From positions 72,578,984 through 72,642,983 of the forward strand of contig NC_088300.1 in the NCBI RefSeq assembly GCF_032854445.1: 64,000 bases of DNA, read 5' to 3'. Within the stretch, counting starts at the first letter, position 1; each line of letters starts with the position of its first letter. The translations under genes and the position numbers were made by a program. Shown in pieces: positions 20,105 to 32,275 of this stretch. Below the pieces are notes generated by a model, which did not search any database, was not told where the DNA came from, and saw nothing but the letters and a program-made list of their open reading frames with translations. Source of the DNA: Liolophura sinensis (Eukaryota > Mollusca > Polyplacophora > Chitonida > Chitonidae).

Positions 20105-22300
20105 AACTTCAGCGTGATTCAGTAAAGATGGTTGACTTTGAGTTTAAACATTGTATTTCTCTTCCTGTGTTACCCATTTTAGTTATAATTGTCATACAGT
20201 ATCTACATGCAAACATACATACATAAATCAGTGGAATGATTTGCGCCAAGGAATTTAGGTGTGTTTCAGAGTTTCAGGCTGTTCTGATCAACAATGGTCA
20301 ATTCACGCAGAACTAAGAACTTTTGCCACAATGCGGTGGACTAAAATCTGTGGATCCTACATAAATAATTCCCCACAGCCCTTCCAGTTCAAAAATTAAA
20401 ACATTTTTCCGTTTGCATATACCTACACTTGTAAATTTACAGCAGTTTTGCACTATGTGTGCCAGGAATGTAGGTCATCCAGTAGGTCATCAATCATATA
20501 ATATACACGTGTCTCGACTCACAGTCGATAGAAAACCATTAATTAGTGCGCCCATCATCCATTGCTGCGCAACGTCATCGAGCTGCACGATAAGTCAACC
20601 ACGCAACACTTTTGTGGCAACTTCTTTCTGTCGCTTAATTTGTCGCGCGCCCTTCATTTTTTGCCGAACAAGAATGCTTCATTTCACATCCTGGTGTCCG
20701 GTTGTTATATGAAACATATAGCACAAAGCCATATAACAGCGCCAATTTAACTGGTGTCGGTTTCGATTTCTGATAAATCCGCTGCCAGTTTGTGTGTGTG
20801 TGATATAGGCGTGGACAGCGCGAAAACACATGTTTATTTGTTAACTACTCACGGAAGAATTAGGTAAAATACCCTGTGGTTGGTTGTATTATTTTGTTAG
20901 TAAACTCGGAAAATACTGATATATTTATTAACTATTATCAGTCCTCTGTATAAGGTATATTTCTGCTCTTGCGGTCATTTTGAAGCTAGGCTGACCGTGT
21001 CACGTAAGGTGTCGCGTTATCGCGTTATCGCGATCCATGTGTTTTAAGGAGAAGAAAACATAAATATGATGCAAAAATCAGATGAAAGAGCGTCAAATCT
21101 TATTTGCAGATATGATCTTTAATATTTTTGGGGGATTTTTTTTCTCAAAACGGGTGTTGCACACAGTATTCGGCCTGCGATAGTCTGCTACAAGCTGTGG
21201 TATCCAACCTTCTAATGAATCGAGTACGACGTTAAACCCCAAGAACTCACTCACTCACTCTAACGAATTGCTATAGTCTTTCAGATTCGTCGTCCTGGAG
21301 AAACACACTTGTTTGCAATTGGTATCCACTGAGGTAAAGATGCGCATGACGGTACACCTCGCATGACATATATTTCAAATGAAATGGCGTTCATTTTGAC
21401 CTGGGACGCGGTCAGTAGCATCAGTTAAGGAAGGTCATCCCCTGCCAAGAATGCTGCCGAGCGCGAAGTGAGTTTCTTCAACTTACCGTGTGGCTATTTG
21501 AAGTCAAAAACAGCCCCTGCATTCTGTTTTAGACTGTACTGCCACCAGTATTTGCGTAACAGTTCGAGGATTCCTTTATTCCGCTGAACCCAGGTAAGGT
21601 ATTTGAGGTAGACACGATGTACTAACATTTACATGGGTTTAAAACACTCTCGATTGAAATGCCAGCTTAACACTCTGGCAGATCCACGAAGTTTTTGTCC
21701 AAGCCTTCCTCACGTGAAGTATACCTATGCACTGCAGGATACGGACTACAGACAAATGCATTTCATACCTTTCTATTTCATATACATAACACATCTCTTA
21801 CCTTTAAAAAGCAATATGTGGCACAACTTTTATGCTTATGTTCTTTTCTTGCATTCTGAAAGCGCTTATAATGCATTGCAGTGGGCCCATATCGTTTACC
21901 ACAGGACCCAGTAAGGTGTATAGAATGACATCATGCCTCCGTAAAATGTTGTGTTGTCGTGGGATGTTCCGCTGCGCCTGCGAGGTCTCTGCTGATGTGC
22001 TCATTGTATTGTTTATATATCACGACTAAGTTTATAGTATGTCTAATTTATTCTCGTGTATGTTCCCTAGGTAATGTATTTGAAGTACAAAACGCACACT
22101 TTCAAAACACAAAATACCTGCACGCTAAAACAGGGTGTCGCGTTGCAGTCTGAAACATTGACCCTATTTTCCCCACAATCTGTCGCTCAGTTAATCCGGT
22201 TAAATCAGTTCCCTGAGCACAGAGTGTAACAGCTGCATAAAGGCTACGGCGGATGTAATAACGTGAACCTCACTGTCCATTAGCATGATTTGCCAAGGAA
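20105..22300. other. Intergenic, GALC 3' flank; no gene seen
   Basis: Likely GALC 3' UTR first, with ATTAAA near 20394. The rest is non-coding, with a 3' fragment of SINE B at about 21214-21262 (gtacgacgttaaaccccaag then 'actcactcactc'). Short ORFs show no family resemblance. Confidence 0.5.
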
Positions 22301-22379
22301 AATAGATGGGACAGGGTATAGAAGCAGGTTACAGTCATCATAATACAATCGCAGTATCATACGACGATTGTACAAAACA

Positions 22380-23270
22380 ATGGGATGGGAGGATGGCACG
22401 AAGCTATTGGGGCGATGGTACGAGGCCAGGGGAGGATGGCACGAAGCTATTTGGGCAATTGTACGAGGCCAAGGGAGGATGGCACGAAGCTATTGGGGAG
22501 ATGGTACGAAGCCAGGGGAGGATGGCACGAAGCTATTGAGACGATGGCACGAAGCCAAGGGAGGGTGGCACGAAGCTAGTGGGGTGATGGTACGAAGCCA
22601 GCGGAGGATGGCACGAAGCTATTGGGGCGATGGTACGAAGCCAGGGGAGGATGGCACGAAGCTATTGGGGCGATGGCACGAAGCCAGGGGAGGGTGACAC
22701 GAAGCCATTGGGGCGATGGTACGAAGCCAGGGGACGATGGCACAAAGTCATGGGACGATGGCACAAACTCATGAGACGAAGGCACGAAACTGCTGGATGA
22801 TGGCACAAAGCGATGTGACGATGATACGAAATGATGACACTAACTATCGCTTCGTACAATGTTGCCATCACTTGTGAATGGTATGACACAATGACACGAA
22901 GCGATGGCACGATGACACAAAGCAAAGGGAGGAAGGCCTGAAGCGATGGGACCATGGAACGACGGCACTAAGCGATGACACGATTACCATCGCTTCGTAC
23001 CATCTTACCATCACTTGTGATTTAAAGTATTTTATTTGCTCTGCGTTACCTTCGACAGTGCACCGGGAAAAGAAAATGAAGATAATAATGCACCGCTTCT
23101 GTCACGTTAAGATTTTTTTCCGCGCGATGACACGAAGTGATGGGACGATTGGAGGAATCTATGATGCGATGGTACCAAGCGATAACGCAATGTTTCGAAG
23201 TGATGATCATCTTGCCGACGCTTCGTGCCATCGTGCCATTCTGTCGCACTATCGCACTATCGCCCCATAC
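22380..23270. repeat. ~43-bp 'acgaagc-gatgg' minisatellite, degrading and partly inverted
   Basis: At 22386-22730 about eight units of ~43 bp (gaggatggcacgaagctatt...) are nearly identical. From 22730 they decay to short 'gatgggacgatggcacaaa' motifs, and near 22850 and 22988 the motif appears inverted (accatcgcttcgtaccatc). Scattered derivatives continue at 23125-23270. Overlapping ORFs on both strands are repeat translations. Confidence 0.88.
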
Positions 23271-23384
23271 CTTTCCACAATCCTCAACCGATGTTAAGCG
23301 ATGTTACTATGTTGGTCTTAACCGTCTTCTGTAACAACGCCCACATTAATGGGTTTAGTATAAGAAAGATTTCAGCATAGAGAA

Positions 23385-23640
23385 TAAAACCAGAGCAGCG
23401 ACGAAGGGATGATATTTAGCAAATGGTTACACATAACCGCTGAAATCCGGCCTGTTGTCAATTTACCTCAGTTAAGGTTTCATTCTGACTGATCATGTAA
23501 CTGCTTAAATAGCAGCAGTTTAGACGACCCCTAGCACCATGACTATAGCAGAATTAGGTGTGAAACAGGTGCCGTGATGGTAACAGGAAAAGGACGTCAC
23601 TGGTGTAGAATTAACCAGAATGTTGTGTTGTCATCACATA
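23385..23640 (+). repeat. Dispersed repeat E
   Basis: Matches 32570-32830 and 36765-36960: 'gcaaatggttacacataacc', 'ttgtcaattta', 'agcaccatgac' and 'gacgtcactggtgtagaatt'. Non-coding and unclassified. Confidence 0.7.
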
Positions 23641-23679
23641 TGATAAAGAGATCGATGGTCTCTTCCTTATCTTTTTCAA

Positions 23680-24080
23680 TGATTCTATGCGTTGAAACGG
23701 ACATTTGCCTACCAGCCCTCAATCAAAATGGACTTTAAAGGTCATTTCCCAAAACGATGTTTAACAAAAAAGAAAATCAACAAAATATCTATCTCAGTTA
23801 CAACTGTTCAAATATCCAACGTAATTCAAGACGACGAATATAAGGTCCTGAGCACCAGGTTAAACGGAATTAAACACAGTTATGAAAAAGAGTGCTTCAT
23901 TTGTACGAGAATGTATCAAATATGTCACCAAAATGAAGACACAGTAACTTTATCATCAATTTTTCATGGAAATCGCTGGCGATGCCATTCTCGGATGCCA
24001 CGTCAAGTACTTGTAGTTACGTTACTGTGGGGGCCACTTCCCTGTTCCATTAACACCACAGAAGACCATAGTACTTCATA
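23680..24080. other. Repeat D (minus strand) plus unclassified 129-codon ORF
   Basis: At 23690-23765 repeat D lies in minus orientation (cggacatttgcctaccagcc). An open frame 23692-24081 starts inside it. Its product (KRTFAYQPS... to ...TEDHSTS) resembles nothing recognised. Because its beginning is repeat-derived, a real gene is doubtful. Confidence 0.35.
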
Positions 24081-24599
24081 AAAACCATGTCAGTGTGATA
24101 AATAGTTCAGAAGTATTAGCCTTATCGTGTTTGTATACACTATGGTGAAGTGCAACTTGTTCATCGAGATAGTTTTCTTCATCAGACCTGTTTCTTTTTT
24201 CCGTCTGTCCAAGTCGTGAACATGCACAGTGCTGTTACCACTGTTATGTTTGTATATGTGTGTGTAGTACTAAAGACAAACATATTTATATACAAGCACA
24301 TATATAATGAGAAGAGACAAAGATAAAAAATCCCACAATGTTAATGTATACATTAAACAAGGGAAAACGAAAGAAGTTCTGACTCAGCACTATCATAGTT
24401 TCGTTTCTCAGACACCTTCGAAAACGTTCTTCAATTCATTCCATTTGACGTCAACATTTGCTTTCTTTTTACACACTGTACAGCACTATAGTTTTCAGTC
24501 ACGTAATGCTTTTGCAAAATATTTATTAATCCGCTAAATTGTTCATACATGTATATCGTTTTATCAGCATCATTACTGTTTCTACATAGTGTACATTTA

Positions 24600-24868
24600 T
24601 ATATTTATTTATTTGATTTGTGTTCACGCCGTACACAAGAATATTTCACTTATGCGATGGCGGCCAGCATTATGGTGGGAGGAAACCTGACAGAGCCCGG
24701 GGAAACCCACAACCATCCACAGGTTGCTGGCAGACCTTCCTACTTACGGCCGGAAAGGAAGCCAGCATGAGCTGAGCTTGAACTCACAGGGACTGCATTG
24801 GCGAGAGGCTCCTGGGTCATTACGCTGCGCTCACGCACTAACCAACTGAGCCACGGAGGCCCCCTTAT
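24600..24868 (-). repeat. SINE A, full length
   Basis: Minus-strand copy from the TTTA tail at 24600 to the tRNA-like head near 24866 (reverse complement of ggggcctccgtggctcagtt). Confidence 0.88.
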
Positions 24869-24989
24869 AGCGTATACACAGTGTATATAAATTTATTATC
24901 TGGATTGTAGGCCTTAGTTTAAACGAAGCTTTGCTGTACAATAAGACGGTTTATGTTTATGTGGATCAAATATCAATTTAGGTTGTGGA

Positions 24990-26100
24990 AGTATGAATGG
25001 CTAAATGATTATGGCTTAACGTCACATCGACACTACCTCAGCCACTTGGCAGAACATGTTTAAAACACGAGGCGGCAAACGGCTTTCTACATGACCATGA
25101 GAACATCCAAAATAAAGGAAAACAGAGGAACATGTTCAAAGCCATTTAAAAGGAACCAAACTTTAGACAAAAACTCAGAAACCACCAATGTTTTGATCTT
25201 GAAAAGTATATATATCATAGGCAACTATATTTTATGATACAGGCCTATGACCTTCAAATATTTAATGTCAGTGTTGCCATGCATGTTGGGAAATAAACTG
25301 AATATGGAATCGACTATGTGTAACCTTTGTCTGATGTGGGCAAAAGGTTGTGGAAGAAGCCAAGGAGGAGACTCCGAAAAAGACACGAATGGAGTCTCCT
25401 CTAGTTTAATGTCAGCTTCCACAATACGATCTCTAATATGAAGACCAAACGAAGATCTCGATATGATTTTTATTACATTTAACTATGTATTATGGATTGG
25501 AAAGACCTGAGTCCCACATGTAGGTAGGGTTTGCTGGGTGAGCTTTAAGCTTCGCAGCACATTGAGGGCTGAGTTTTATTTAAATATTTGATTGATTTTT
25601 TAACGCCGTACTCAAGAATATTTCGTTTATAAGACGGCGGCCAGCATTATGGTGGAAGGAAACCGGGAAGAGCCGGGGAAAATAGTCCTATATAGACCTC
25701 ATGATAGATCGGTATTTATTAGCTTTGAACATCCTTATATGGGGCATAAAAGACAATTTCATATCAAATATCTCCCCAAAAATATATTTTCTCCAACTAT
25801 CTTCTGGATCCCTAATGCGCCATAAGCATTAAACTCAGAGTCTAAATGAATTTTCCTCTTGCAATAAAAAATGCATACCGACGAGTTTAAATGCAAAAAA
25901 TAAAAAATGGTCATAATGATAAAATCATCACAAAATTTTCAAATCGACAAATGTTGATTGATTGAATGAATGAATGAATGATTATGGGTTAACGCCACAT
26001 CGGCAATATTTTAGCCATGCTGTGGCGGGAATAAGTTGAAAACACGAGGCGGTGATTGGTTTTCGATATTGTAATGAGGACATCATGTATATCTTTCTAT
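24990..26100 (+). repeat. Two copies of repeat C, with SINE A fragment and D-like sequence between
   Basis: Repeat C ('gattatggcttaacgtcaca...aacacgaggcgg') occurs at about 24990-25160 and 25950-26100. SINE A 3' fragment on the minus strand at 25577-25682. At 25715-25850 a 'ggggcataaaagacaatttc' block resembles the 3' side of repeat D. No coding exon seen. Confidence 0.65.
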
Positions 26101-27379
26101 TCAAAAGTTAGTTGACCTTTGAGGAAAACCCCTGTGTACAATTCATTAGAGTTCAGTAGAACAACACTCAGAAGATTTTTAGCATATTTTTCATCTAGCT
26201 TAATAGATATAATGCGAGGAGAAGTTAGAACATGATCGCATCGCCATCTTTTAGGTCATGAAACTGTTGTCCCTTAATAAAATGACCTGTCATAGCACCG
26301 TTCAGAAGTCTGGCCACAGTCCGTTACAGCTGACAGAGTTCTCTCAATCGAAGTCCTCGTGACCCTTCCATTGGAAACAAACAAGTTCATTGCCAAATCT
26401 GTCCCACTGACACCAAACTGTCCCACTGACATAAATGCTTATTATCTTATACCAATGCGTGTTACCCGCCTGATACAGAACCGTGCGATATTTTTCTCTG
26501 TCACCATGCCCTGAACGTTCGCACTGGGTGACCTCTGGTTGGGAAAGCCCTGTCTTTCTAAAAGGGAATTTCCATGCAGTTCTGGCCTACTTACATGCGA
26601 TTTATTGTCCTTAAATCCTCGAAAAAAGTTTAATGTCCTACATTTTCTGCATGTTCTTATCAAAGGCAAACTGTTTACAATAATCATTTGAGTCTTGTGT
26701 TGTCCACTTTGTAATTTTTTGTATGACCAGATTCCATTCCGTGGCGCATACAGCTGTCATTTTAGGCCAGATTTACTGTTCAAACCATCTACACATTAAG
26801 TGTTGTCGCCGTTTACCTTGGAATCAACCACAGGAGAAAAGCTTCCACTAGTGTGTGGCATACATGTATGCGTCAGCCAATGGGAAAACACACTCTGAAA
26901 TCCATACAGAAGGCTATGGCAATAAACTTACCTGGTCATTTAACGAACCCGAGTGCTAGTAAAACTACGTGTACCCGACTCCTTCATGCTAGTATAGCAA
27001 CTGAATACTCACAAAAATGTTGCAAGCATCAACAATTACGCTGTCGTTTCTCATAGTATGCAAGAAAAAATGAGCTAAGTTACTTTAAATTCACAAGTCG
27101 CACAGCCCTTCCACCTCAAAGCTACATGGGCTCATGTGTCCCATTCAGTATTTCAGCATTGTAGAACGATGCGTGTTTGTCACATAATTTCACACACAAT
27201 GTGAACCATGGCACTTGCAACAGTACAACTGCAAGGGTTTAAATCTGGACTATACTTTATTTCAAAGTGTACCACTTGATGCCATTTGTCATTCCAATCC
27301 AAATGAAGCTTAACTTTTTTGGTTTTTAAAAATTGACCACATTGTGAACTATATTGAAATACTCTATATCCAGAACTTC
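26101..27379. other. Intergenic; nothing recognised
   Basis: AT-rich DNA with short ORFs only. An 81-codon minus-strand ORF at 26442-26687 has basic composition but no recognisable family. Confidence 0.45.
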
Positions 27380-27712
27380 GGGACCGGTAGATCCAGGGTC
27401 AATCCTTGATCGAGTCACACCTAAGACTTTAAAAGAGGAAGTTGTAACTTCCTCGCTTGGCGTTCAGCATGAAGGGGATAGTGCAACGACTGGTTGACCC
27501 GTTTCAGTATAATGGCTCGGGCGGGGCGGCTTACTTGCCTTCGGCAAGTCGTCTCAGTGAAGCAGCACTAAATAAAAGAGCGGTGGAAATCCGTCCTGCA
27601 ACAAGGAGGCACATTACACGTACATGCACCCTAAGGATTCCTTCGTCGTCATATGACTGAAAAATTGTTGAGTACGACGTTAAACCCCAAGCACTCACTC
27701 TCTCACTCTATA
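27380..27712 (+). repeat. SINE B (second SINE family), near full length
   Basis: Contains 'cgttcagcatgaaggggata', 'cggtggaaatccgtcctgca' and the terminal 'gtacgacgttaaaccccaag' with 'cactcactc' tail. Related copies lie at 31305-31605 (minus) and 36308-36562 (plus), with a fragment at 21214-21262. Confidence 0.8.
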
Positions 27713-28259
27713 TTCAGAACGAACTCCACGTGCGCTTAATATGGTTTGGAAGCGTCGCGCAGGCTGCAATCCCGCGTACTATGCAAAACAACAGAGTACG
27801 AGGTACATACCTGGATTCCATTATCCCAAAATAGCTTTATAGGAGGTATATGATAAACAGATTATCAGTGCTTTGCTGATCTGCATTGTCGCTTCGCTCT
27901 CGTTCCCTGCGGTTGTGTTGCAGTATCGAGCTCGGTTGATACTGCAACCTAACTGATAATCTCTGTTTATTAGGCTTATTTTAATAGACATGCTTGCTAT
28001 TTGTGCTTCCTGGGAACCTACTGTGTGCATGTATATATAGCTAAAACGTGCCTTACTTGGCACAATTCTCTTTGTGATGACTTAGTTAAAGCCGAAATAT
28101 TGAGTTCGTCAGAATGAGTTTCTTTGCAATGACTTTGCCTATTTATTATGCTAAGTTGTTCTATAAATCAACTATATGCGTGTACACGATTATCTATGTT
28201 TTTAAAAAAATGTTTTGGTTTTCAAGTTTTAACCAAGGTTAGTTCTTTTTAACAGCTTT

Positions 28260-28690
28260 TTTGTTTTATTTTTGACGTTTCATTATGTTAAAAACCATTC
28301 TCTGCCTCTTTTTTGAAAATGTTCTCGCCACGATATGGCTGAAATATTGCCAGTGTGGCATAAAGCCACATTCATTCATTCATTCATTCATTCATTCGAA
28401 TGTAACATGTGATCTATATGTTTGTTGTACATTTAATGCATTTCCGGTCCGTGTGTTTCTTTTAAACCCTAATGTATTTTGCGATCTCTGTGTACATTGG
28501 TTTCTTTTGCATCTCATGTATTTTGTGAGGTTATTGTTCATCTGTATGCCTGGTGTTTTTTTATATATGTAGGGCATTTTCGTTTTTTATGGGATAATTG
28601 TACGTGAAATGTATTTTGTGTTAGAAGCGGGTTTGTTGGTCCTCTGACGTATTTTGCGTTCTTTATGAGATTGTTCAGATAACATGTTGT
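28260..28690. repeat. Repeat C fragment, (ATTC)n and diverged block resembling the 43-kb region
   Basis: At 28315-28398 a minus-strand piece of repeat C ends in an ATTC microsatellite. At 28400-28680 sequence such as 'tttgttgtacatttaatgca' and 'gtattttgcg' resembles 43020-43240, the duplicated block delta. Non-coding. Confidence 0.5.
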
Positions 28691-28981
28691 AGAAATTAGA
28701 TTGAGTTTTGTTATATTTATTTGGTATATTTGGTATCATAATATACATGTAGATTGATTTTCATGCTGTATCAGAATGACTTTTCCATTTACCATGTTGA
28801 GTTCATATATTAATAGAAAGAATTCCTAAGTTTATTCTCGAGACGTAAAGGATGGTTATGGTTAAATAGTACCTAAAGACCCTTTATATCCGGCCGAATA
28901 TAATCTGTTGATATTTGTATTAAAGCCATGGTTGATTATGAAACGTACAATCTATTTATACTTATCAAGATTAGTAATACA

Positions 28982-29254
28982 TTTATTTATTTTATTTATT
29001 TGATTGGTGTTTTACGCCGTACTCAAGAATATTTCACTTACACGACGGCGGCCAGCATTATGGTGGGTGGGAACCGGGCACACCCAGGGGGAAACCCACG
29101 ACCATCCGCAGGTTGCTGGAGGGCCTTCCCACGTGCGGCCGGAGAGGAAGCCAGCATGAGCTGGACTTGAACTCACAGCGACCTCATTGATGAGAGACTC
29201 CTGGGTCATTACGCTGCGCTAGCACGCTAACCAATTGAGCCACGGAGACCCCGT
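28982..29254 (-). repeat. SINE A, full length
   Basis: Minus-strand, complete copy with little divergence from the 14577-14853 copy; head near 29230-29254 (gagccacggagaccccg on plus). Confidence 0.9.
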
Positions 29255-29479
29255 AGTAATACATGGTTCATGGACATTATCTTATAATACCATTCAGATA
29301 ACGCTGAATAGCGTCGTTGATGTTTGCTAAACGGATTGATGCTATGTGCCAAATGCTTAAATGCCTTTGAAGCAAGTCGCACATCTAACAGTATTGCTTA
29401 CATAGTCTCTGCTCTAAGCGGATTGGATGCCTTAAATGTTGTATCAGTAAAGTTCCATGGCAACCTGATTAAGATGGGA

Positions 29480-30000
29480 AATGTGTATAGCAGCGTGTGA
29501 GACTTGCAAAAATCAGATTATACCATCACGTCTCTGGAAGGTACACTTCCTTTCGTTATAGATATTAACATGAATCTCCGAACCGTCTCGTCTTCTCGTT
29601 ACTTTGTTACTTCAAAACTGCTGGCGTGCAAACCCAAGACTCAGACCGACACTAAGCCGAGCCCGTGACATTCACACACAAAGTTACACGCCAGGTGTGA
29701 AATCAGCTGTAGTGATGTCATAGGGTATAAATGTGTAAAAGCATACTGAGGGATTCACCTCCCCAGGTGACGTGCATTTCTTAGAACTAAGTATTTTCTA
29801 TGTAAATCTGTACAGTGTATCAATTTGTGAGGCACGGTTAGATTTGTGTCGATAGGTAAGTCCTGTAAGAAGGGGTAAGTGTATTTTTGTGTAGAAATGT
29901 TTCTGTGAAGTTAAACAACTGTAAGACACTACCTAGTTGGTCCGGTCGTCCTGACATTGACACAAGCCACACTCCGACTTAGGACGTGTCCTTGTATAGC
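29480..30000. repeat. Duplicated block alpha, copy 1
   Basis: Shares 'agaactaagtattttcta', 'gtgtcgataggtaagt' and the 'gttggtccggtcgtcctgac' region with 36190-36780 and 41270-41580. This is the leftmost recognised part of the tandemly duplicated locus that continues to about 45 kb. Confidence 0.65.
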
Positions 30001-30560
30001 CTCTAACCTCCGCCTGTGTGTTCACCCCTTCCACTATCAACAGAAAGTCAGAATATTTCTTTTAGACGGAAAAGGATTCTTGTTCATAATGTTTTATTAT
30101 GTTGATCTTGTCACTATATATACTGGGCGACGGTACGTTATTAATGTGAACTTCTGAATCTTTGACCTTGAAAGGCATGATGTAGGGTTATGCTGGAGGT
30201 CGTTTACTTACAATGTTCGGGAGGGTGGAGATTAGTTTGTAATGGCGTTTACCCATCCAAGTCGAATGATGCTCGCCAATAACGAAACGTTGAATAAATT
30301 GTTTTCCCAAGTAAACTGCCAATTAAGGCTGCTTTACATAAATGTCCAGTACTCAAGAGAACTAAGCGTTTACACAGCTGTCGTAAAGAACACCAATGAT
30401 ATAAGGATACACGCGTGGACAGTAAAGAGGGGGAATGTTAACAAATTGAGGCCACAGAAAATGCTAGGCTTTGGCCCTTGACAAATTACGCATGTTCAAG
30501 CAACGATAGATAACAACTCAAGACATGCTTGGGTACACCGTTAAGTACACATTTTAAGTG

Positions 30561-30860
30561 TTAGGATCTGTGGCAGCGAGTGAGAAAATTGGCAACAGCC
30601 TGAAAAACTTTATTGTGATTTCTCACCGGTTTTAAAACCGTGTCTTCTGACGGGTTCCTAACACCAACACGAGTTAATTCTGCATAAAATACACGCCTGG
30701 CGTCAATATGACGTCTACAAAGAAAAAGAACATGCGTAACAGTAACAGTATCTTCTACAAAACATTCCTCAAAAAGACCCCTGTCATGGAGATTGAATTT
30801 ATGCAAATAGCTGTTTGTTTTAATGTGACCAGACAAGAGTTCAAATACGAGTATTTCGTC
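30561..30860 (-). mobile_element. LINE (non-LTR retrotransposon) ORF2 C-terminal fragment
   Basis: The open frame reads MSGHIKTNSYLHKFNLHDRG then THVLFLCRRHIDARR. This fits the common 'TGH...YLHRF...C...T..H.LF.CP.....R' tail downstream of LINE reverse transcriptases. Some of the usual zinc-like cysteines are missing. No upstream reverse transcriptase domain is seen, so this is a truncated relic. Confidence 0.55.
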
Positions 30861-31304
30861 ACAGCGCTAGTTGAGAGAGATACAATGTTCGGATGTCTGC
30901 TCCAGACATATAAACTGTATTAGTAAAAAATTGCTGGTCAGGATATGCATATTCTCATATTTCAAAAGATGCAGCAACAAGTACCATTGTTGAAATCTTT
31001 AGTAGAACCTGACCCGGATATGGGTATGTACTTCTGTGGTTTCTCACAAAAACATAATGAAACACCGGAAGCTGGAAAACGTGGACCTTAATTCATATCC
31101 AATTTAATCTAAATAGGACATGTTCGTGTCACTCGTCACTATCAGTAATTTGGTTTCATATTTGTTACTTCATATTGAGTCAAGTCCCGACATTGCAGCT
31201 GAAGGCGTTTTCCTACTGACTGTATTTAAATGTATAAATCTAAATAGCAAGAGTCTGATTTTTGAGCACAAATCTTGAAATTATGCATGGGAGCTATATA
31301 TCTA

Positions 31305-31605
31305 TCGAGTGATTGAGTGATTGGTTGGGGTTTGGCATCGTACTTAACAATTTTTCAGCCATATGACGACGAAGGAATCCTTAGAGTGCATGTGATGTGC
31401 CTTTTTGTCGCAGGACGGGTTTCCACCGCTCCATTATCTAGTGCTGCTTCACTGAGACAATGAGAAGGCAAGTAAGCCGCCCGCCCGAGCCATTAAACTG
31501 TCGTTGCACCATCAATTAGATAGATTCAACCAGTCGCTGCACTATCCCCTTCACGCTGAACGCCAACGTCCTCTTTTAAGGTCTTAGGTGTGACTCGACC
31601 CAGAT
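31305..31605 (-). repeat. SINE B, minus strand
   Basis: Reverse-complement copy. 'ttggggtttggcatcgtact' corresponds to the 3' end of the family, and 'cactatccccttcacgctga' to its middle. It abuts the TRIM-type 5' block at 31606. Confidence 0.75.
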
Positions 31606-31972
31606 ATATCTATCGAACATCACTATCAAACACATCTGGCCAAATTGACTTGACCAGACCTTTGAGGAGAAAAAGTCTCTCGAGCGTGATCAAAGGAAGA
31701 CTCGCCAAATTCCCAACTGAGAAGAATAAATCCCTTCTCGGGAAAGCCAGGTACGTATACCCTAATTATATAGATACTGTAATGTTTCTCAAAGGTAAAT
31801 TGAGCAATAGCGACAAAAAGTACTGTACCCCATATGTTGTTGAAAGGCGGGGACATATGAAGACTGTGTAGGCCTATATCCTGAGCGTTGATATGTTTGT
31901 AAATAGGAACACCCTCATAGGTGCCAGTCTGAGCGATTTGCCGTTTTATTTCAGGGAAAAAAGCCGGGTGAA
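31606..31972 (+). repeat. Copy of the TRIM 5' region (block gamma, copy 1)
   Basis: Matches 44480-44790 upstream of the RING exon, and 42240-42510: 'acatctggccaaattgactt', 'tcgccaaattcccaactgag', 'gagcaatagcgacaaaaagt' and 'gtaccccatatgttgttg'. It probably contained the promoter or 5' UTR of an ancestral gene copy. Confidence 0.75.
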
Positions 31973-32275
31973 TGTGTGGAAACATTCCAGAAACCACTAA
32001 TGTTACCTGCTCAGCACAGATTTTTAGGGAATGCATTAGTTTGTATGCTGAAAAGTCTAAACCTGGACAAACACATGAGGCCTCCGGCAGCACGGGGAGT
32101 GAGGACAGCCGATCTCATGCCCAGTATGTCGGACACCAACCAGTCTGGGGGGAAAAGGTGTGACTGGACTGACTGCCAATTTTTATCTGGTAGAAATTGT
32201 GGAGAGGTTCTCTTCTGCTGTAAAGGCTGAGGATCACATCCCATGTGGTTCTCTGTGTGAGGAGGATAATCAGGT
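31973..32275 (+). pseudogene. Dead copy of a TRIM RING/B-box exon
   Basis: Aligns with 44864-45165. It shares 'tggaaacattccagaaacca', 'aagtctaaacctggaca', 'agcacggggagtgag' and 'gagaggttctcttctgctgt'. The start ATG and first RING residues are lost (the copy begins after the equivalent of CPI), several zinc cysteine codons are changed (CQHSF region to 'ctcagcacagattt'), and stops and frameshifts break it. Confidence 0.85.

Noticed and set aside
22306-22955. Repetitive ORFs on both strands
   Set aside because: Antisense pairs of the same minisatellite, with no start context or flanking exon.
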